A DNA stretch of 64,000 nucleotides, taken from the NCBI RefSeq assembly GCF_905171765.1, contig NC_053393.1, positions 193,343,921-193,407,920 on the forward strand, read 5' to 3'. The notes under the pieces were generated by a model. That model was not told where the DNA came from and made no database searches. It saw nothing but the letters and a program-made list of their open reading frames with translations. Position 1 is the first letter of the stretch, and every line of letters starts with the position of its first letter. The DNA comes from Bufo bufo (taxonomy: Eukaryota; Chordata; Amphibia; Anura; Bufonidae). Shown here piece by piece: positions 1 to 10,265 of the stretch. Position numbers and translations under genes: made by a program.

Positions 1-123
1 TTTTTCTAAACTATAATGCAGACGGATCCGTTTTGAACGGATACAAACGTCTGCATTATAGGAGCGGATCCGTCTGTGCAGACACCAGACGGACCCGCTC
101 TGAACGCAAGTGTGAAAGTAGCC
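1..123 (+). repeat. TTA-flanked (Harbinger-like) MITE, right part only
   Basis: The block contains repeated GGATCCG motifs in opposed orientation and ends in the terminal motif CGCAAGTGTGAAAGTAGCC, followed by TAA. The same terminal motif closes related blocks near 3.2, 32.0, 37.9 and 42.3 kb. The left end lies outside the window. A 3-bp TTA/TAA target and GGGC/GGCT termini suggest PIF/Harbinger-type mobilisation (inference). Confidence 0.7.
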
Positions 124-126
124 TAA

Positions 127-1714
127 CACTGCACACTTGTAGGATGTCTGACTCCCTCTACGCGAGTTTCGCATAAGCTTCGTCAGGAGGTGACGTAGGA
201 CAGGAATAGGGAATGTATAAAGGGACCATCATCCAATTGGGAGGTATATTCTAATCACGTAGGCGCTATTTGGAGTCTCATCGGTGCATGACCGTTTGAG
301 CGCTCTGAGACCTTCTCTTCCGCCTTCCACCGGTGGTCCCGTGCTCAACAGGCCGGTCACTTGGTGCAAATGCTCCATGTGATCACGTCATGTGAAGATC
401 ACAACTGGAAGATTGGTGGAAGAGACATGGTGTAATGGTGCAGAACCCCAAACAACCAGACGGAGTTTAAACAATGGTGGATTTGTTGAATGACGGCTGT
501 ACAGTCCAGAGCAGAAATCATATGCAGGTAATCAATCCAAATAATAACTTGTGCAGGAAAACTCACAAGGGACAGCCACACCAGGCCAAAGTTCATATGC
601 ACAGAAATAGTCCGTGTAATGTAGTACCTAGGGACGAGACATTTCCAGGGTCTGATCCGAGGTCCAACACAAGACAAACTGTTCCGCATAGAAGTTTCCC
701 ACAGGCAGTCTCTAGAGATGGATTGAGGAGGTCAGAGGTCATGTACAGGTAGTCTGGAAGAATGTGATCAGCAACATACACCCGGGTTGTCAAAACAACA
801 GTGGGCACTGACCAGCCAGGGAGATCACCTCTTAAACATCTGCTAGCCAGTCACAAAGTGCCATGTGTCTATTCCTCATAGGCCATATGATTATCCTAAT
901 CCCTGACACTTGTGTGGCCTTGGCTGGTCATTAATCACTTAACCCATGCCTGCCCTCTAATCTACTAGAGTTTATGTACAGGTATATTCCTCGTCAGTGG
1001 CCGGCATAGCGAATAAGATGCGCGTACGTTCGGCCGCGTAACCCTTTGCGAACCTCCTCTCAAGCATGCACGCGGACGCTCAAGTGGCCCAGCATGGATA
1101 CGCGATCGAGTCGGCACGGACGCCGGAACCGCGTCCGCCCGCAAAGGAGTCGGAACCGAAGATTCCGCAGGCACATGTATGACCTGTCCCGCTACTCCAA
1201 TGCGGTCCCCTAAAATGACATTCTATGAACGCTATATCCAAATATAAATATTAATATAAAAATACGTATAAGATGCATTTATATAAGAATAAATATAAAG
1301 TGCTGCAGTACTGTGGATCAAATAAGTGATAATCCCATATTATATTATATATGCTAAAAATGTACAACAATTTTTTTTATCCCTAATAAATAAAACCAAA
1401 AGTGCAGAACATATACACCAGCAGTGAATTAAAAATCCTGGAAATAAAGTGCAAAAATAATCTTATCCAGTCATAATTAAAAGTGTGCTGAAAAAAAAAT
1501 TCATGAACTATATGAAGTGATATATTATTATTCATATTAAGGGTAAAGATGTGTGAATTCATTTGACAGTGGAAATAAAAATAAAAACCACCTTTCTAGA
1601 GGATCCAAAGTGCAATTTCCATACAAGTATGTATATATAGACCTTTTGCAACTTCAAAGTACATCGCCCAGCTATTAATGAGACATCATACATTTCCAAT
1701 ACTTCTTCTTTTTC
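127..1714. other. No recognised gene; mixed unique or unassigned repeat sequence
   Basis: I see no recognisable protein or RNA gene. The part up to about 960 has short ORFs on both strands with no motif I know. A CpG-rich, GC-rich block lies at about 980-1170 and is followed by AT-rich sequence from about 1210. It could contain LTR or DNA-transposon remnants, but I found no terminal repeats to support this. Confidence 0.4.
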
Positions 1715-2547
1715 GTGAATTTCTGGCCTAATATTCGCCATAAATTCGCGAATTATAGAATTCACGATCTCCAGTCATTGCGCGCGCAATACAGGCATGG
1801 CTCACTTTTGCTACATTTGTCAAGCTGCTAGAAGTTTCCTGAGACTGGAGAAAATGGTTGGCAGCAACTTTCGTGACTGTGAGGAAGAACTCCTGATGGA
1901 GTGCTCTAATATATTCGCGATTGTGCAAATCGGCACTAATGATGTGCATATATTTGGCACAATACATGCAACTTCACATTTTATCAGGTCTGAGTAGATA
2001 TTACTGATTGGTGCAGTAAGTATTGTTGTGACATCACAGCACTATGTCTGTAGCATGTATGTATGGACAGCAGAGAAACAGTAATTCCTATCACACTTCC
2101 TAACACCCTGCACTAGAACCTATCAGCTACACTTTATCACTATCTAACCTACACTGACTATCTCCCACTAACTATCTGTATTATATATATGAGCTAACTA
2201 ACTATCTAATGTACCTGGATAAGGAATAGGATCAAGATGAAAGCACAGAGCGCAGCAATGTCACTGCTCTCTCTCTCAGAACTGCAAAAAACAGCAGAAA
2301 ATGGCTGCTGGGGAGGTTCTTATATAGTAGGCAACTTCCCTATTGGTTGCTAGGGATGTTGCTAAGCTCTGACAAAGATATTGCAGCCTTCTCATTGGCC
2401 CACAAGCAAGAAGGGAGGTTACTGATGAAAAAAAAAAATTAGAATATTCACGATTACGAATATATAGCACTATATTCTAGATTTTTGTGAATTCTCAAAG
2501 CGCTTTGTGATAAAAATTTGCGATTAGAATATTCGTGCTCAACACTA
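1715..2547 (-). repeat. Non-autonomous hAT-type repeat (TAGTGTTGAGC... end)
   Basis: Read on the minus strand, the element starts with TAGTGTTGAGCACGAATATT, a terminus of the kind I associate with hAT-type MITEs, and contains many ATTCGCGAA-like AT-rich motifs at both sides. The low-coordinate end is not clean, so the left boundary is approximate. No transposase is encoded; short ORFs inside are not credible. The interior holds a CCAAT/TATA module annotated separately. Confidence 0.6.
2316..2346 (-). promoter_or_regulatory. CCAAT + TATA promoter-like module inside a MITE
   Basis: On the minus strand a CCAAT motif is followed about 20 bases later by TATATAAGAAC. A TCTGAGAGAGAG tract follows after about 40 bases, where transcription would be expected to start. 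The module sits in the interior of the hAT-type repeat, not at a recognised gene. Whether it is active is unknown; it is supported only by motif order and spacing. Confidence 0.4.
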
Positions 2548-2801
2548 TTAATTTTTACTTTCTCTTTTTTTACTCCCTTCTTCTATTTTTCCTTTTTTAT
2601 TCTCCTCTCTTCCTTCTTTGATATTTTATTCATATATTCCTTTTTTTTTTTTCTTTTTTAACCTCTCCCGAATGATACTCCTTCCCTTTTCTTACAGATT
2701 TTTCTGGTCCCACCAACTTGAAACTATCTGCAATAGCAAAATTAAAAATTAATGAAAAACCCATGAAAATCCTAAAAAGTTATTCACAAATGCACTATAA
2801 C
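2548..2801 (-). other. Pyrimidine-rich tract, probable 3' UTR of PLE-1
   Basis: A strongly T/C-rich stretch on the plus strand (purine-rich on the minus strand) lies just past the C-terminal codons of the minus-strand Penelope-like element. It is most simply its 3' untranslated region. No coding potential is seen. Confidence 0.4.
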
Positions 2802-3062
2802 CTATATTTTCATTGGTGCCAGAGTACCCAATCTGAAGATCCATTTACTTCCCAATAGAGTCAGCTTCTTTGTCAGATCTCCACCTCTTGATCCTACATG
2901 TATTTGGTCAATCCTTCTAAATTTCAACAGTCTTGAATAACATTGATGGAACATTTTAAAATGTTTTGGAATTGTTTTCAAACTAGTAATGTCTTCAACG
3001 GCTTTAGCTTTTTTAATGTCTCCGATATGTTCTCTACTACAAGAAAGTTCAGACAAGCACAT
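2802..3062 (-). pseudogene. PLE-1, C-terminal part of the GIY-YIG region
   Basis: The translation has IPKHFKMFHQC, RRIDQIHVG, GGDLTKKL and WIFRLGTLAP, the typical order of the C-terminal end of Penelope-like element (PLE) polyproteins, downstream of the GIY-YIG endonuclease core. It is separated from the rest of the PLE by an inserted TTA-type MITE. It begins again with a REHI motif that is also present on the far side of the MITE, so this 3' end may be a join of two PLE copies rather than one interrupted copy. No complete ORF survives. Confidence 0.75.
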
Positions 3063-3079
3063 TCATAGTTTGCATTATC

Positions 3080-3239
3080 ATTTTTTTCCGGATCCGTTTG
3101 CATTATAATTTTTTTTTTTTTGTTCATGGTAATGCTAACGGATCCGTTCTGAACGGATACCAGCGTTTGCCTTATAGGTGCGGATCCGTCTGTGCAGATA
3201 CCAGACGGATCCGCACCTAACGCAGGTGTGAAAGTAGCC
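3080..3239 (+). repeat. TTA-flanked (Harbinger-like) MITE inserted in PLE-1
   Basis: It carries opposed GGATCCG palindromes and ends in CGCAGGTGTGAAAGTAGCC followed by TAA, matching the right half of the block at the start of the window. The left end is degenerate, with T-rich sequence where the mirror terminus should be, so the start is approximate. Confidence 0.65.
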
Positions 3240-3326
3240 TAAATTAAAGTGGTATTTTACCTACTATAAATGAAGAAAATAGAAGCACTTTGCACACATT
3301 TTTGATCAATCGTGTGTCGGGCACAT

Positions 3327-4569
3327 CTACCAGGCATCATGTATATGTTCTCTAACTCTAATTCTAAATTCTCTTGTCGTCATTCCAACAGATTTTATTA
3401 CATGGACAATGAGCATAGTAGACAATCCCCACTGATGAACAAGTAATGTGTTGTCTGATTTCAAAGGACCTCTGACCATTGTAATTCTGAAAATCTGTAG
3501 TTCTCTATATATTTTGACATGCTTTACAGCTACCACATGGAAAACATCCTCCTCTGCATTTGATTTCTCCAAAAACGGTTATTTTGTGTGGTATATAATG
3601 ACTGTGTACTAGCATGTCTTGCAGATTTTTGGTTCATCTTGCTGTTGCTTTTGGATATTCCGGAATATATGCACTCAAATGTGAATCAATTTTCAAAATG
3701 TCCCAATGTTTATGAAAGATATCATTGATATCCCTCCATTGTGAGTTGTATTCTGTTATAAATCTAGTCTCTGGTCTAACTTCTGCCTGTTCCTTCAATC
3801 TATTAGTACATAGCAAGTTTTATCTTAAAGTCCTCTTAGCTCTATCTATCCCTTTTTAATCTGCCTATTACTATATCTTCTTTGCCTAAAACTATCTTTC
3901 AAATCCTCTGCTTGTTCCTCTAAGTTTGAGTTCATTGAGCAAATAAATTTTAATCTTAAAAATTGTCCCACTGATATACCCTTGATAGTGGATCACAGAT
4001 CGGCAGAGTCTACATAGAAAAGAGAATTTACTGCTGTATGCTTCCTGAATAGATTAGTTTTTCATTTTCCCTCCTGTGTATTTTTAATCTTTATATCCAA
4101 AGAATCCACTTTCTTATCAATAAAATATGTTAATTTTACATTTATGTTATCATTTAATTGATTTATCAAAGATTCCAATTCATCCTGCGGACCTTCCCAA
4201 CAAAACAGGATGTCATCTATATAGCACATCCAATTGTGCACAATATCAGTATTTGGAATGGCATCCTCAGGAAGATTTCTTTTTCCCATGCTTCAAAAAA
4301 CTGCTTTGCATAAGATGGCGCACAAGCCATGCCTATTGCAGTCCCCTGAGTTTGTAAATAATACCGATCCTTGAAAATAAAGAAATTGTGTTTTAACACA
4401 AACTCTTATAAAATCAAAATGAACTCACATATTTCTTCCTCAATGCTGCTTGTTCTCAAAAAGTATGCAACTGATTGAAATGTATAGACAATTTACATCT
4501 ACAGTAACAATCCACTTGTCTTCTTCCAAGACCAGTCCTTCCAATCGATTTAAGGCAGCTGTAGTATCT
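3327..4569 (-). pseudogene. PLE-1, reverse transcriptase C-terminal half, linker and GIY-YIG start
   Basis: Read from high to low coordinates, the fragments show FIFKDRYYLQTQGTAIG and APSYA (RT), then MCYIDDILFCW with the intact YIDD catalytic box, then TRFITEYNSQW, HWDILK and the VPEYPKA-like linker typical of PLEs, then GMTTREFRIRVREHI from the GIY-YIG endonuclease. PLE proteins combine a telomerase-like RT with this endonuclease and copy RNA into nicked chromosomal DNA. The frame is broken several times, so no protein is made. The upstream half lies beyond an inserted TTAA MITE. Confidence 0.85.
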
Positions 4570-4573
4570 TTAA

Positions 4574-4969
4574 AGGGACACTGACAGGCCAAAACAGCAT
4601 ATATAGTTAGATATATCACATTACAGGTCTTATACAGTCTTTTAAAAGCATATAAGTATTGAATATAGGATTGAATTGCGCAGGCGCAGGATCGGGACTG
4701 GGGAGAGTTCTAGCCGCCGCCCAGCGAAGTGAATATTAATGAGCTGGGCGGGGCTTCAAACGGCAGTTGGGAAGGCTGGCTGGGCGCATTTTCACATGAA
4801 ACGCCGCCCCTTGGGCAGATTGCTGACCGCAGAAGCAGGTTATAAAACTTTATATTTCGCTCTTTATAAGGTGGACAGGGGGGATACTTATATGCTTTTA
4901 AAAGACTGTATAAGACCTGTAATGATATATATCTAACTATATATGCTGTTTTGGCCTGTCAGTGTCCCT
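4574..4969. repeat. Palindromic MITE with TTAA target duplication
   Basis: It begins AGGGACACTGACAGGCC and ends with the exact reverse complement, and both ends are flanked by TTAA (4570-4573 and 4970-4973). It interrupts the PLE-1 RT reading frame. A TTAA duplication is the hallmark of piggyBac-type transposition; the element has no transposase and would have moved in trans. Confidence 0.85.
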
Positions 4970-4991
4970 TTAATGAATGATGGTAATTCTG

Positions 4992-5515
4992 TTACCAATT
5001 CTTCAAATAAAAATCATTAAACCTACATACCATCTCACTCATTCCTTCATTACCTGCCACAATCTGTCTCCCTGGTGGATCAATCTCATTCTTATGGATT
5101 TTAGGGATCAAATAAAATGTTTCTATTTTAGAATTGTCTTCTATCAGGCCTTGTATCTGTTTTGGAGATATTTTTTTTTTAAATGCACATTCCCAAATGG
5201 AAATTGCTTCTTTCTGAAAAAATGCCAAGGGGCTATTCATTATTAGTTGATAACATTGTCATTCAGCAATTTATATGCATGTTTTTCATATTTTTTTATT
5301 AGACCAGATTACTATATTCCCCTCTTATCTGCTGGTTTTATTACTACCTCTTTTAAGAAGCGCAATTCACGTAAGGCTTTTCATTCTAGGGGGTTTAAAT
5401 TATCTCTAATATTTCTCCTTGATAGCTCCTCCAAGTCTTTAGATACCATTTTGACAAACAGATCCATGACCAGACACACTGTCAGTGGTGTAAATGTTTT
5501 AGCTGTTTTACATAG
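4992..5515 (-). pseudogene. PLE-1, N-terminal part of the reverse transcriptase region
   Basis: On the minus strand the motifs VIKPADKRG, TFYLIPKIHKN and PPGRQIVAGN appear in the order known from Penelope-like RTs (motif upstream of finger, then RT motifs). Several stop codons interrupt it. At the high end it stops at a 14-bp sequence that is repeated beyond PLE-2, and the missing N-terminus resumes there, so this is the same element split by an insertion. Confidence 0.8.
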
Positions 5516-5529
5516 TTGGTTTGGAAAAG
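5516..5529. repeat. Target-site duplication of PLE-2, left copy
   Basis: TTGGTTTGGAAAAG occurs here and again, identically, at 8382-8395. The two copies bracket the plus-strand PLE-2, with minus-strand PLE-1 sequence outside both. Confidence 0.85.
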
Positions 5530-6660
5530 CGGCGTTATATAGATAATATTATTTTTATTTGGCGTAAAGATGAGATTAGCTTATCAAAATTTCTGGAAGA
5601 TCTGAATAATAATAAATATAATCTGTGTTTTACGGCTGGACCAAACACAGAAAAAACTGATTTTTTAGACATTCAGATCATCAAGAAAGAAAACAAATAT
5701 GTTTGCAATACTTATCACAAACCCACAGCAAAAAATGGGTTCATCCTTTTTTCAAGCTGTCATTTGCCAAATTGGCTTATGAATATTCCTTTCGGCCAGT
5801 TTCGACGTATTAGAAGAAACTGTACGGAAGAATCTCAATTTGAAAAAGAAGCCTCTACAATGAAAATACAGTTTAAAGAAAAACTCTATCCAGAGAAATT
5901 ATTGGAAGAGGCACTAGACAAAGTGAGAAAATTGGATAGAACCACTTTCTTTGACGAAACTAAAGTACAGAAACTAAACCAAAATTCGGAATTTAGGATG
6001 ATCCTACCGTATAACGCTTGCTCCAAACAGATAACAGGAATTATAAAACGTCACTGGCATCACTTCCTCCATGATAAGATTATTGGTCCACTACTCCCAG
6101 TAAATCCCCTCATAACTTATACCAAAGCGCCTAATTTAGGCATTCAGATAGCGCCAACTGTTAAAAAAAAGCAGAAGAAAATAAATCAAAACTAACTAAA
6201 ACCAGATGGTTTTTTTAGATGTGGATCCTGTATGGGATGCAAAAAAACTAAATTTCCTAAAAAAACAGAAAAAATCTCCTCAACTCAGAATGCATTTTCG
6301 ATGGACATCAAAGGCTTTCTAACGTGCAACTCCTCCAGCGTGGTCTATCTGATCCAGTGCCCATGCAATAAACAATATATTGGGAGGGCTAAACGACAGT
6401 TAAAGGTACGCATGTCCGAACATTTAAATAATATAGCCAAAGGCTGTGAAAATAATGCTCTATCAAGGCATTTCAAAGAAATTCACAATAAAGATGGTGG
6501 AGGCCTCTCTTTCCTAGCACTGGAGCAGATAGATCATGACTGGAGGGGCGGCAACCACATTGAAAAAATGTCAAGGGCAGAATCGAAGCGAATTTATGAT
6601 TTTGGAAGCCTTATACCTAGAGGGTTAAATGCAGACCTGGAGATTTTTGGCTTCCTTTAA
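5530..6660 (+). pseudogene. PLE-2 polyprotein fragment (RT C-terminus + GIY-YIG endonuclease)
   Basis: One reading frame runs from RRYIDNIIFIW to the C-terminus GLNADLEIFGFL, broken only by a single TAA at 6193-6195. The second Asp of the RT catalytic YIDD box is Asn (YIDN), which should abolish polymerisation. After the linker (TYHKPTAKNG, LPYNA, IIKRHW) come RCGSCMGC, a Cys cluster typical of PLEs, and the endonuclease core VVYLIQCPCNKQYIGRAKRQ with the Y...YIG signature and a following MSEHL motif. The near-open frame implies a recent or slowly decaying copy; loss of the RT N-terminus makes it non-autonomous. Confidence 0.88.
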
Positions 6661-7451
6661 AAATCTGGGACATATGTTTCTCTCTGACAGGTAACCGCAT
6701 GCTTGACTGTTTATCAGTGCTGCGGTTCTCTCTCGGAGACAAACATGTGTACCCTTTTCCCTACTCAATATTGTATACCTGGAAAATGATTTACAATCCC
6801 AAAAAGAACCATTGCCATATCTTTGAAATATAAAATCGACTCAACTCCCATACCCTGTGGATTGGTGGTTAAATCCATATAATACTAATAATTGGATGAA
6901 TATTTTGACAATATCCATTTTATTCTGAACAATCCGAATAGGATGTCACATTTAATGGGAATTATAATTATGCAGCTTACATTTTTTATAATAAGATTGT
7001 TTTATAATTTTAAATCATTTGTGTTTATGATGCTGAATATTATATAACATATGATGAAAAATGACAAATGAATTAATTAGATATAAATTGAAACATGATT
7101 TCCAAAAATGGTTGATAAAAATCACCATAAAAGCTTAAGTAAAGCCGCTGCAATAAAATCCTTGAAGGACATTATATATTGAGAAGATCTGCAGCTTCTG
7201 CCAAAAAAACGCATGTGCTAAATAAAAACGCACTTAAAACGCAACAAAAACGCAAGTATAAAAATTGAAAAATAATGCAATTTATTAAATACTGGAAGAG
7301 AAAAAATGGTGAGGATATACATGAAAAAAGAAAAAATGATATCCAATGCATCTAAAAAGAGAAAAAATGATGTTGATAAATACTCCATGTCTGACTTTTG
7401 GAATTCCCAACCAGGAGTATAAAAACCAACCAAATATGGAGTAGGGTCATT
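6661..7451 (+). other. PLE-2 3' untranslated region
   Basis: AT-rich, no coding potential seen. It lies between the PLE-2 stop codon and the hammerhead ribozyme and is taken to be the 3' UTR of that element. Confidence 0.5.
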
Positions 7452-7493
7452 ACCACTGAAGAAGAGGAGAGGTGTCCTCGAAACGCGTTTGGT
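7452..7493 (+). ncRNA. Type I hammerhead ribozyme in the PLE-2 3' region
   Basis: All core elements occur in order: stem I 5' strand ACCA, core CTGAAGA (consensus CUGANGA), stem II GAGGA/TCCTC with a 6-base loop, core GAA, the short stem III in ACGCGT, then T as the cleavage-site base and stem I 3' strand TGGT. Self-cleaving type I hammerheads with very short stem III and the CGAAACGCGT signature are known from the terminal repeats of Penelope-like retroelements. The pairing fits without mismatch in the core helices, so self-cleavage is plausible but untested. Confidence 0.8.
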
Positions 7494-8381
7494 TTCTAGC
7501 GATCTGAACAAAGATCTATATATGACCCAGCTATAAGAAGATATTCCTTATACTCTGCGGGACAACAGTGCACTGTATCCCTGATCGGATGGAACGAAGC
7601 TTGTGCCTTATACAATTGGCAGAAGAAAACACCAAAGAATAAAATCCCGAGTACCGCTACGTCACTTCCGGAGCGACGATTCTGTCTCCAACTCCACGTG
7701 GAACGCTGACTAAGGAACAGCCGGGACGCCTGCTTCCAGCAGCTCCCATAACACTTGGGCGACTGTCCGACACAAAGGAGAAGGTAAGCCCACATAGTGG
7801 GTTGTCATCTGTACACTGTCTCAAAGTGTCGGACTGATATAGAGACAAGTCCGTATAGCGGGCTGGTATCACATATTAAATATACCTTAAGAGGGATTGA
7901 TTACTATTGAAGTATACCTACAGAGTGGGTGTTATCAGACATATTTTGAACTGTCAAAATATATAGCCTGCTTGAAAAGGAACATCATACTCAAAGTTTA
8001 ATACAACTGAAGTATTTTAATATTGGATCTTTTCTATCAGGAATAGAAAGGAGGTGTCTTCCTTTCCTCCCTTTTTGTTGCTAATTTTTCAAGGACCTGC
8101 AACATTGATAAAATGAACTTTTTATCTTGATTCATTTGTTACTACTGATACCAGACTGTGTTTATTTACTAACAGTGTATTGTTTTGTACATTTTATAAA
8201 TTTTAACCTTTTATGTACCTATAATAAATTTTGTGATCTGCAACCTTATGACCCCATGTGTTGAGAGTGCCAGTCTTCCAATATTTTATGTTTTTTAGCC
8301 GTGAAGGTTGGTTCACATTTAGACTAGAGCACCTCATAGTGGATGCGAGTGGGTGAGCTATTTCCTATATTCTCCTTATCT
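7494..8381 (+). other. PLE-2 3' terminal region after the ribozyme
   Basis: Non-coding sequence running to the right 14-bp target duplication. It contains a TGTTTTGTACATTTTATAAA region and an AATAAA at about 8223 that could serve as a polyadenylation signal. By PLE architecture it would belong to the LTR-like terminal region. Confidence 0.45.
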
Positions 8382-8395
8382 TTGGTTTGGAAAAG
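8382..8395. repeat. Target-site duplication of PLE-2, right copy
   Basis: Exact second copy of the 14-bp sequence at 5516-5529. Beyond it, minus-strand PLE-1 coding sequence resumes. Confidence 0.85.
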
Positions 8396-8827
8396 TACCT
8401 ACCTTTTCCCCTTCTCCTCATTAGCCAATGATTCCAAAATCTCCTTTCTTCATTAGTAGTAAACATCTGATTAAAATCTTTTTTTTCTCATGTAATTTTT
8501 TTTAAAACCAATTTTCTTGCAAATAAATTCAGATCCTTAGTCATTGTAAATAAATCCATATGATTGGTTGGGGAAAAACTCAAGCTTTTTAACAACACCA
8601 TTTCTTGTGCATCAGTTAAGACATGATCTCAAATATTTATTACCTTAGGTTGATCTTGTTTCCTCATTTTACTTCCCCATGTGGGTCTGTCATCAACCTT
8701 TCTCTTCCCTCCATGTCTTTTTCTATTCTCCTATTTGTTATTATTTCAAATCCAATAATTTACATGTACTAGATGTCAGTAGATGTTTACTGTCAAGGAG
8801 ATTGCAGGCAAGTACAGCAATAATATG
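8396..8827 (-). pseudogene. PLE-1, N-terminal region
   Basis: Minus-strand translation gives LTDAQEMVLLKSLSFSPT followed by DLFTMTKDLNLFARKL. This is the typical PLE N-terminal motif (L...E..LL.KGLSF.P) that precedes the RT. Upstream there is a basic, Arg/Lys-rich stretch. Stops and frameshifts are present. The domain order shows it to be the missing start of the PLE whose RT lies at 3.3-5.5 kb. Confidence 0.75.
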
Positions 8828-8927
8828 CATATTTTCCTCCAACCTAACCAGCCAAATCCCATACCAGCAACAGCTGCATGGTCATTAACAATGAAGAAGG
8901 ACTATACAGTGCGGTCTTCATTATTAA

Positions 8928-9399
8928 AGAGGACCTTTCACCGATTATTACACTATGAACTAACTATACAGACATGTAGAGCTGCTCCCGGGGATCTCAC
9001 TGCACTTACTATTATCCCTGGGCGCCGCTCCGTTCTCCTGCTATGTCCTCCGGTATCTCCGTTCACTAAGTTATGGTAGGCGGAGTCTGCCCTTGTTCTT
9101 CTGTGACGCTGGCCAATCGCATTGCAGAGCTCACAGCCTGGGAGAAAATAACCTCCCAGGCTGTGAGCTCTGCGCTGCGATTGGCCAGCGCTAGAGCAGA
9201 ACAAGGGCAGACTCCGCCTACCATAACTTAGTGACTGGAATCTCCGCCTACTATAACTTAGTGAGCGAAGATACCGGAGGGCATAACGGGAGAACGGTGC
9301 GGCGCCCAGGGATAATAGTAAGTGCAGTGAGATCCCTGGGCGCCGCTCTACATGTCTGTATAGTTAGTTCATAGTGTAATAATCGGTGAAAGGTCCTCT
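8928..9399. repeat. Palindromic MITE with TTAA target duplication
   Basis: The left end AGAGGACCTTTCACCGATTA and the right end are exact inverted copies, flanked by TTAA at 8924-8927 and 9400-9403. Long inverted repeats of about 150-200 bp contain GGCGCC-rich segments. No coding capacity. Confidence 0.85.
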
Positions 9400-9403
9400 T
9401 TAA

Positions 9404-9639
9404 ATGAAAGGCAGGTACTAGCTAATTAGCCACACAGTTCTTCACTGCAGCATGGCCACAACCCACCTGCAGCGCGGCCATTCCTTGTGGCCATACCCTA
9501 AGATAGAGTGGCTTGAGTATACCTGATTTATAGCGATTCATCAGGAATTAATCCGTAAGCAATCCATTTTCTTGGTTAACTTTGGCAAAATTGCTAAATC
9601 TAATTTTTCTAAAATTTGCTCATCTCTAGTAATGATAAC
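9404..9639. other. Unassigned sequence between MITE and LINE fragment
   Basis: No gene or terminal repeat recognised. A GGCCACAA...TTGTGGCC inverted pair near 9450-9493 is probably part of an unrecognised short repeat. Confidence 0.3.
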
Positions 9640-9900
9640 CAAAAATATAATACATTTTTGAAAATAATGTGTTTGAAAGGCACGAAAACTCTCTCACCAT
9701 TTGATATTGTGTTCTCCATAAATCCATCCACTCCAATCCCTCTGTATATTTACCAAAAGACTTGATTTGTGACCTTTTACCATCCCAAACAGATGACTTA
9801 TTCATTGTGTTATCAATTATATTATTAAAATCCCTTTGCTGTATGAAACCCTGAAGTTGAGGAATATATATTGAAGCAATAAGAGAGAGCTTATCGAATA
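9640..9900 (-). pseudogene. LINE endonuclease fragment, downstream half
   Basis: The minus strand encodes SLIASIYIPQLQGF, then VWDGKRSQIKSFG, GLEWMDLWRTQY and VREFSCLS. This matches the order of the C-terminal part of the apurinic-type endonuclease of LINEs (L1 type): the SIYxP strand, the W...L.DLWR...P..REF region. It continues the fragment at 11954-12110 after removal of the hAT-type insertion. The SRID-like end of the domain is not preserved. Confidence 0.65.
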
Positions 9901-10265
9901 GTTATAGGTAGAGTTAAGCGAACCTGAACTGCAAAGTTAGGGTTTGTACCAAACTTTGCGAGTTCGGGTACCCAGACCTGAACCCGGAATTTTTCACTGA
10001 AGTTCGGGTTCGGGTTCGGTGTTCGGGTGATTTTATTATTTTCCGTTATAACATGGTTATAACGGAAAATAATAGCATTCTTAAAACAGAATGCTAAATA
10101 AAATGTCTATTGAGGGGCTAAAAAAAACCTCACCTCATCCACTTGATCGCGCAGCCGGTATCTTCATTTGTTCAGGACCTGCAAAAGGACCTGCGGTGAC
10201 GTCACTTGGTGAGCGCGTTGACGTCACCACAGGTCCTGCTGAATGAAGATAGAAGGTCCTTGTTA

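Larger units (their letters stand above)
5530..8381 (+). mobile_element. PLE-2: 5'-truncated Penelope-like element inserted in PLE-1
   Basis: The element starts abruptly at the catalytic YIDD-like box of the reverse transcriptase, runs through the linker and GIY-YIG endonuclease, then a 1.7-kb 3' region with a hammerhead ribozyme. It is bracketed by a 14-bp target duplication. PLE-1 and PLE-2 differ clearly in protein sequence around the YIDD box, so they are different copies or families, not a 5'-inverted single insertion. 5' truncation is usual for target-primed integration. Confidence 0.85.

Noticed and set aside
1015..1180. CpG island of a host promoter
   Set aside because: The GC-rich block is short, has no nearby coding exon or TATA box, and could be a repeat fragment.
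5516..8395. PLE-1/PLE-2 as one element with a 5' inversion (twin priming)
   Set aside because: The YIDD regions and endonucleases differ in sequence, both cover the same domains, and a 14-bp duplication brackets PLE-2.
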